Positions 59,565 to 64,000 of a stretch of DNA of 64,000 bases are shown here, piece by piece; the first letter of the stretch is position 1; the number at the start of each line of letters is the position of its first letter. This stretch comes from Microbacterium sp. LWH13-1.2. GTDB taxonomy: Bacteria > Actinomycetota > Actinomycetes > Actinomycetales > Microbacteriaceae. Made by a program: the position numbers and the translations under genes. The notes under the pieces were generated by a model, which saw only the letters and a list, made by a program, of their open reading frames with translations, searched no databases and was not told the origin of the DNA. The stretch covers positions 372,001 through 436,000 of the forward strand of contig NZ_CP151635.1 in the NCBI RefSeq assembly GCF_038397735.1. The letters are read 5' to 3'.

Positions 59565-59649
59565 GGCGAGTTACCCAAGCGGCCAAAGGGATCTGACTGT
59601 AAATCAGACTGCATTGCATTCGGGGGTTCGAATCCCTCACTCGCCACCA
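59565..59649 (+). tRNA. tRNA-Tyr, anticodon GTA, with encoded CCA
   Basis: Acceptor arms GGCGAGT (59565-59571) and ACTCGCC (59639-59645) pair fully, discriminator A is followed by genomic CCA. The anticodon stem TCTGA/TCAGA (59592-59596, 59604-59608) holds loop CTGTAAA with anticodon GTA at 59599-59601. The T arm has GTTCGAATCCC. A long variable arm makes it a class II tRNA, as expected for bacterial tRNA-Tyr. Confidence 0.97.
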
Positions 59650-59701
59650 GAGAAGTTCCTCGGCCATGCGAGGTCGACGCTGAACAGTTCGCACACGATG
59701 A

Positions 59702-59730
59702 GAAACGCCCCCGCACCGCGGGGGCGTTTC
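59702..59730. terminator. Terminator after tRNA-Tyr
   Basis: GAAACGCCCCCGC (59702-59714) pairs perfectly with GCGGGGGCGTTTC (59718-59730), loop ACC. The remaining gene-free DNA from 59479 to 59789 shows nothing else. Confidence 0.9.
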
Positions 59731-59789
59731 TCGTTTCTGTTCTCGCGGAGTCTTCTTCCGCTGCCCGGTTGCGGCGAGGATCTGCCGTC

Positions 59790-61907
59790 CTAGCCGACGC
59801 TCACGACGTCAGGCCTCTGCTCGGCGGAGAGTGCGTCGGCACCGTTCCGGGTGGCCTCGGCATCGGAAAGCGGCGGACGGCGCGGCCACCAGAAGCTGTC
59901 TTTGGCGATGAAGGCGAGCGCCGGGACGATGACGGTTCGCACGAGAAGAGTATCGATCAGCACGCCGATGCAGACGATGATGCCGATCTGCGTCAGCGTG
60001 ATGAGTGGCAGGACTCCGAGCACGGCGAACACCGCGGCGAGCAGGATGCCGGCGCTGGTGATCACGGCGCCCGTCGCGGCGAGAGCGCGGATCATTCCCG
60101 GCGTGGTCCCGAGGTGCGCGGCCTCCTCCTTCGCTCGCGTGACGAGGAAGATGCTGTAGTCGACGCCGAGAGCGACAAGGAACAGGAAGCTGAACAGCAG
60201 CACGTTCGTGTCGATGGCGGGGAACTCGAAGAGCGGTGACTGGAAGAGCCACCAGCTCAGCCCGATGGCCGAGAAGAAGCTGGCCACGACGGCGATCAGG
60301 AGCAGCAACGGAGCGACGAACGCCCGAAGGAGAAGGACGAGGACGACGAAGACCAGCGCAAGGATGAGCGGGATGAGGAGAGCCTGATCCCGAGCCTGCG
60401 CATCGGCCACATCGAGCGCCTGAGAGTCGAGGCCGCCGACGAGGCCCTCACCGGATCCGACGTCATCGAGAGTCGCGCGCATGCGCTCCACTGTCGCGAA
60501 CGCCGCCTCGGTCTCGGCGCTGGCATCGAGGGTGACATCGATCCGCGCCAGCTCATCCGTCGTCTCTCCCACGGTCGCCGAATCGACGCCGTCGAGATCT
60601 CCGAGGGCAGAAGTCGCTGCATCGGCATCATCGAGAGGGACGACGACGATCGCGGGGGAGGTGGTTCCCGCCGAGAACGCGTCGGCGAGAACCTCCTGAC
60701 CCTGCACCGCCTCAGGCTTCTGCAGGAAACGGTCATTCTGCGACAGCCCGGTCTGCACGAACAGCAGGCCGCTGGCCATGGCTCCGAGAGCCACGAAGCC
60801 GACGGATGCCACCAGGACCGGCCGCTTGGACACTCCACGGCCGAGCTTGCCCCAAACGCTGCGCGAGATGGCGTCGGGCGAGTTGAACCGGGGGATGTAG
60901 GGCCAGAACAGACCGCGACCGAACAGCACCAGGGCGGCGGGGAGCACGAAGAGCGCGAAGAACATGGCGACGAGAATTCCCACGGCGCACGCCAGCCCCA
61001 GCGCACGGTTGCCGGCGATCTCGGCGAGAAGCAGCGTGAGAAGAGCGAGAGCGACGGTCGATCCGCTGGCGATGATGGCGGGACCCGCTCCGCGAAGAGC
61101 CCGTTGCATGGCTTCCCTACGATCCTCGTGCAACCGCAGTTCATCCCGGTAGCGGGCAATCAGCAGGAGTGCGTAGTTCGTTCCCGCGCCGAAGACGAGC
61201 ACCGACAGGATGCCGGTGATTGACGCGTCGAGCTGGATGCCTACGGCGCCGGCCACCTGTCGCGCGACGATCCCGGCGAGGGCGTCTGCCAGCCCGATGA
61301 CGACCAGTGGGACGATCCACAGCCAGGGGCTCCGGTAGGTGATCAGAAGAAGCACCGCGACGACGATGACGGTGGTGAGCAGCAGGGTGAAGTCCGCTCC
61401 GTCGAAGACAGCGGCGATGTCGACTTCGAAACCCTCTGCGCCGGTCAGATAGACGCGTACCCCATCGAGGTCTGAGGCGGAGATGTCGCGGATCTCCTGT
61501 GCGCGGTCGGACTGTGCGGCGACGTCGGGCTCCGGCTCGAGGGGCACGATCACCAGTGCGACCGTTCCGTCATCTGAGATCTGCGCGGGTGGGACGGCAC
61601 CGTCGCGTGAGAGATCCGCCAGATCGCCGAAGGCCTTCTCATTGATCAGAGCGAGGGTGTCAGCGTCCAGCTCGCCATCTTCGGCGGCGAACACGACGAG
61701 CGCAGAGGTCGCCTCCGCGCTCGTGAACTCCTCCAGAAGCTCATCGACCTTGACCGATTCCGCCGACGAGGGGAGCCCCACGGAAGGGGCGGTTTCGGAC
61801 TCCTCGCTCCCCGCGAGCGCGAAGAGCGCGGCGGCTGCGACGGCGGTCACGACGAGGATGATCCACGACGTCTTGGCGGACGTCAGGAATCGGGTCAGAG
61901 CACTCAC
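59790..61907 (-). CDS. MMPL/RND-family transporter (705 aa)
   Basis: Full MMPL layout: N-terminal helix (SWIILVVTAVAAAALFALAG), extracytoplasmic domain, helix bundle with LDASITGILSVLVFGAGTNYALLLIARYRDEL, and a second half with LLFSFLFLVALGVDYSIFLVTRAKEEA; the GVDYSIF and GTNYALL motifs hold the proton-relay residues. Unlike the larger MMPL earlier in the window there is no C-terminal extension. GTG start has AAGGTGGGG upstream. Divergent from a MarR gene with a perfect operator between, whose spacer holds a TATAAT box. Probable efflux pump; substrate unknown. Confidence 0.88.
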   Translation of the reverse strand: MSALTRFLTSAKTSWIILVVTAVAAAALFALAGSEESETAPSVGLPSSAESVKVDELLEEFTSAEATSALVVFAAEDGELDADTLALINEKAFGDLADLSRDGAVPPAQISDDGTVALVIVPLEPEPDVAAQSDRAQEIRDISASDLDGVRVYLTGAEGFEVDIAAVFDGADFTLLLTTVIVVAVLLLITYRSPWLWIVPLVVIGLADALAGIVARQVAGAVGIQLDASITGILSVLVFGAGTNYALLLIARYRDELRLHEDRREAMQRALRGAGPAIIASGSTVALALLTLLLAEIAGNRALGLACAVGILVAMFFALFVLPAALVLFGRGLFWPYIPRFNSPDAISRSVWGKLGRGVSKRPVLVASVGFVALGAMASGLLFVQTGLSQNDRFLQKPEAVQGQEVLADAFSAGTTSPAIVVVPLDDADAATSALGDLDGVDSATVGETTDELARIDVTLDASAETEAAFATVERMRATLDDVGSGEGLVGGLDSQALDVADAQARDQALLIPLILALVFVVLVLLLRAFVAPLLLLIAVVASFFSAIGLSWWLFQSPLFEFPAIDTNVLLFSFLFLVALGVDYSIFLVTRAKEEAAHLGTTPGMIRALAATGAVITSAGILLAAVFAVLGVLPLITLTQIGIIVCIGVLIDTLLVRTVIVPALAFIAKDSFWWPRRPPLSDAEATRNGADALSAEQRPDVVSVG

Positions 61908-61932
61908 GAGAATTCCCCACCTTGGATAGTAG

Positions 61933-61961
61933 TTCGATAGTCGAATTATATGACTATCGAA
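61933..61961. promoter_or_regulatory. MarR operator embracing the MMPL -10 box
   Basis: TTCGATAGTC (61933-61942) and GACTATCGAA (61952-61961) are perfect inverted arms. Between them, on the minus strand, TATAAT (61950-61945) is the -10 of the MMPL gene. MarR binding would block it; the marR promoter must overlap too. Confidence 0.87.
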
Positions 61962-61992
61962 AGAGAGTAGCGATATCGTGGAGGTCATGCAA

Positions 61993-62484
61993 GTGAGTGA
62001 GGGTCCATCACCGGAGGCCGAGAGAGCGGCGTTCGCGCCTGCCCGACCGGCGACGGCGCTGCTGCGGGACTTCATCGAACTCAGCGAGCGGTTCGAGTCC
62101 TCCCTCGCCGACGAGCTGGGCGTCAATCCCACCGACCTCCAGGTCATGGAGCACCTGATCATGAGCGGGCCGCTCGCTCCGACCGAGCTCGCTCGGAGAG
62201 TGGGGCTCTCTGCGGGAGCGACCACCACGTCCGTCGATCGACTCGTCGCGCTCGGGCATGTGTCTCGAGAGCCTCGGCCGAACGATCGTCGCGGCATCCT
62301 CGTCGCTCCCCGCCCCGAGTCGCGCGACAAAGCGATGGGTCGCCTGATCCCCATGATCATGGGTGTCGATGCGGAGCTGGACTCCTTTACCCCACAGGAA
62401 CAGGACGTGATCACCAGGTATCTCCGACGGGTCACTGAGTCACTGCGCGCACACGCCGGCGCCGATCCGTCGGCTCCACGCTGA
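61993..62484 (+). CDS. MarR-family regulator (163 aa)
   Basis: Winged-helix core LGVNPTDLQVMEHLIMSGPLAPTELARRVGLSAGATTTSVDRLVALGHVSREPRPNDRRGILV (landmarks PTELARRVGLS and DRRGILV) is complete. Three in-frame starts exist (GTG 61978, ATG 61987, GTG 61993); the last is favoured because GGAGGT lies exactly 7 nt upstream. It is the presumed repressor of the divergent MMPL gene and of itself. Confidence 0.9.
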   Translation: MSEGPSPEAERAAFAPARPATALLRDFIELSERFESSLADELGVNPTDLQVMEHLIMSGPLAPTELARRVGLSAGATTTSVDRLVALGHVSREPRPNDRRGILVAPRPESRDKAMGRLIPMIMGVDAELDSFTPQEQDVITRYLRRVTESLRAHAGADPSAPR

Positions 62485-62511
62485 GATTTCTAGACAGTGT
62501 TCAGAAATCCC

Positions 62512-62540
62512 TGGACACCTCGGAACGGCAGGCGCATAAT
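62512..62540 (+). promoter_or_regulatory. Promoter of the small protein / FHA gene pair
   Basis: TGGACA (62512-62517) and CATAAT (62535-62540), spacing 17 bp, in a slightly AT-richer stretch after marR. Confidence 0.55.
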
Positions 62541-62578
62541 CTGATCCACAGGACATGGTTTTAGCAAAGGAGCACGCC

Positions 62579-62845
62579 ATGAGCGATCCGAATGAACCGA
62601 CAGAGCTGTTCGACTCGGCGTCGGGGCCGACCGGTGCGTCGATCACCGATTGGACAGATCTCGGGCGGGAGATGTGGGCCTACCTCACCGGTCGAGGAGC
62701 CGCCGTCAACTACACGTTCGACGACATGACCGTCGAAGTGCCTCGGGATATCGGGCCTGATGCGCCGCGGGCGACCTGGAAGTTCAACGGCACGCTCCGG
62801 GTGACGACCAGCGACAGCGCGTCCGGTGGCGCGGGCTCAGTCTGA
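62579..62845 (+). CDS. Small acidic protein of unknown function (88 aa)
   Basis: Start ATG has AAAGGAG 6 nt upstream, and a good promoter lies 40 nt before, so it is clearly expressed. The sequence is acidic and soluble, without signal peptide or membrane helix. A middle region AVNYTFDDMTVEVPRDIG and WKFNGTLRVTTSD is predicted beta-strand-rich. I do not recognise a family. The FHA-domain gene follows 15 nt downstream, so the two are one operon and the proteins may act together. Confidence 0.75.
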   Translation: MSDPNEPTELFDSASGPTGASITDWTDLGREMWAYLTGRGAAVNYTFDDMTVEVPRDIGPDAPRATWKFNGTLRVTTSDSASGGAGSV

Positions 62846-62860
62846 GCGCGAGCTCCTCCG

Positions 62861-63724
62861 ATGATTCGCCTCGATATCGACCTGCAGGTCGAGCAGGCCA
62901 GCCCCGACGGCGGCCCTCCGACACGGTTCAGCGTCAGGGCTGAGGGTCAGGAGGTCGTCGTCTCCCTTGAATCCACCCCTGGACTCGGAAGCATGAGCCG
63001 TCGAGACCTGACTCAGCTCGTGCCGCTCGCCGATGGGCTCGCGCGACGCGGAATCCGTGTGCGTGTGGAGGGGCCGCGGGGGACTCTCGTTCAGTTCGGG
63101 GATGTGAAATCGGGGCCCATGGGCCGGGCGATCGCCGGATCCTCGCACATCAAACTGGGGCATCTCTCGACGCTCCTGTCGGAGGCGCAGCATCGGGAAC
63201 GCGGCAGCGGCTTCCGGCTTCCCGTCCCTCCGTCGACGCCGTTTCCCCTCGTCCCCACAGTCGCCCGGAGAGTTCGGCGGCGAGTCACGACGACCCATTA
63301 CATTCCCGGCTCCGGTCGTCCGCGGTTGATCTTCGCGGTCGGATCAGGCGACTGGAACTCCAGCAGGCCGCGTGAGTTCGACCTGCTCCCGGGGCGCACC
63401 GTCATCGGTTCCGGACCGGACGCCGACCTCCGGTTGGAGGGACTCGAAGCCCGCCACGCCGAAGTCCGTCACAATGAGGACGACGAGTACGTCCTCTACT
63501 CGTATGCGGCGACCGGCGGCGGCCGACCGAATCTGCCGCACAGCACGGAGAACGCCAGGATCCTGCGCACCGGATCTCGCATCGAGATAGGGCCATGGCG
63601 CCTGGCGTACTACCGCGAGGAGTTCGCCGACCATGGGCGTCCCTTCGGTGGACGCCAGGGAGGCGAGTACGAGTTCCAGAAGCAGCAACCGGTGCGTCCG
63701 TACGGATCGGGCGAGCTCGGCTGA
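62861..63724 (+). CDS. FHA-domain protein with unknown N-terminal domain (287 aa)
   Basis: Residues about 160-260 form an FHA domain: FDLLPGRTVIGSGPDADLRLEGLEARHAEVRHNEDDEYVLYS carries the GR-x-IG and R-H positions, but the usual Ser of the SxxH phosphothreonine contact is replaced (EARHAEV). The N-terminal 130 residues (a beta-rich IDLQVEQASPDGG... with RGIRVRVEGPRGTLVQFGD) are not recognised. No kinase gene is adjacent. Cytoplasmic by sequence. The partner small protein upstream and this gene may form a signalling or structural pair. Confidence 0.78.
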   Translation: MIRLDIDLQVEQASPDGGPPTRFSVRAEGQEVVVSLESTPGLGSMSRRDLTQLVPLADGLARRGIRVRVEGPRGTLVQFGDVKSGPMGRAIAGSSHIKLGHLSTLLSEAQHRERGSGFRLPVPPSTPFPLVPTVARRVRRRVTTTHYIPGSGRPRLIFAVGSGDWNSSRPREFDLLPGRTVIGSGPDADLRLEGLEARHAEVRHNEDDEYVLYSYAATGGGRPNLPHSTENARILRTGSRIEIGPWRLAYYREEFADHGRPFGGRQGGEYEFQKQQPVRPYGSGELG

Positions 63725-63747
63725 CCAACTCCGTCCATCGGAGGGGA

Positions 63748-63779
63748 GCCGCATCGTGTTGGGGTGCTGAGGATGCGGC
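63748..63779. terminator. Possible hairpin terminator after the FHA gene
   Basis: GCCGCATC (63748-63755) pairs with GATGCGGC (63772-63779) around a 16-nt loop; weak T-tract. Confidence 0.45.
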
Positions 63780-63850
63780 GCGCGCGTCGTGAGCAGCGTT
63801 GTGCGGCGGCTACAGTCTCAGGCGAACCATCTACGAAAGAGGCGCTGCTG

Positions 63851-64000
63851 ATGACTGACCAGACGAGGCTCGCACAGCTGGAGAAGGAGCACGTCGAACT
63901 GGTCGTGCGGCGATTCGACCGAGCGGACGCGTGGCGACTCGGGCGCTCCATAGCCGAGCGCGCGCTGGCTCAGGGAGCTCCCGTCGCGGTCGATGTGCGC
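63851..64000 (+). CDS. UPF0303/HbpS-like haem-degrading-domain protein, 3' end beyond the window
   Basis: The first 50 residues, starting MTDQTRLAQLEKEHVEL, match the N-terminus of the UPF0303/HbpS superfamily: a helix followed by RRFDRADAWRLGRSIAERALAQ and the strand PVAVDVR. HbpS-type proteins bind or degrade haem or act in redox sensing; others are uncharacterised. AAAGAGG lies 9 nt before the ATG. The gene continues past the right edge, so catalytic residues cannot be judged. Confidence 0.72.
   Translation, partial: MTDQTRLAQLEKEHVELVVRRFDRADAWRLGRSIAERALAQGAPVAVDVR

Overview
The window reads as ordinary chromosome from a high-GC actinobacterium of the Microbacteriaceae, most likely Microbacterium or a close relative. 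That placement is inferred from GC-rich codon use, frequent GTG and TTG starts, an actinobacterial bS22-type ribosomal peptide at the left edge, a LytR-CpsA-Psr wall ligase, a System II cytochrome c maturation cluster laid out as in mycobacteria, and the RpoB/RpoC sequences. I found no transposase, integrase, phage gene, CRISPR array or rRNA. The only RNA gene is a tRNA-Tyr. The window holds about 60 genes; its left edge cuts a ribosomal peptide gene and its right edge a UPF0303/HbpS-like gene.

Layout: 0.1-3.6 kb holds small redox proteins (rhodanese, glutaredoxin-like, Dabb) and a polar amino acid ABC operon. 3.7-8.9 kb holds a minus-strand PotABCD/Fbp-like ABC operon and a TauE/SafE exporter. 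aspS follows; its product carries a His31 typical of non-discriminating AspRS. 10.9-17.6 kb is a membrane protein, a histidine phosphatase and the cytochrome c maturation genes (TlpA-like, ccdA, resB, ccsB). They are interrupted by a divergent MerR / CPFC-type flavoprotein reductase pair sharing one perfect operator. 17.6-23.8 kb has a 2H phosphoesterase, a large intergenic palindrome, and a TetR-controlled YhgE/MMPL operon in which the MMPL carries a degenerate ABC-ATPase-like tail. 23.9-28.1 kb holds menaquinone genes menC, menB and menE with a GNAT gene between. 29-33 kb is a histidine kinase / response regulator / ABC / FtsX export module.

33-38 kb is housekeeping and unknown genes (ComB-like, DUF3054, SprT, TPR, spermidine-synthase-like, LCP). 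38-44.4 kb is a sugar ABC operon without its own ATPase, followed by an intracellular NagZ-like glycosidase, an RpiR regulator and a sugar kinase; together they suggest import and cleavage of amino-sugar oligosaccharides. 44.6-50 kb is an oligopeptide ABC operon with a fused OppD-OppF ATPase. 50-57.8 kb is rpoB-rpoC with a clear promoter, a leader of about 120 nt and terminator. 57.9-64 kb has a lipoprotein, a PfkB kinase, tRNA-Tyr, a MarR-controlled MMPL exporter, and an unknown small protein next to an FHA-domain protein.

Two themes cut across the window. Many genes have a TANNNT-like hexamer 6-7 nt before the start codon and no Shine-Dalgarno, the signature of leaderless transcription. Three divergent regulator/target pairs (MerR, TetR, MarR) each sit on a perfect, directly visible operator palindrome. 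The best candidates for something undescribed are the MerR/CPFC reductase pair and the MMPL-pseudoATPase/YhgE operon; both functions are inferred.
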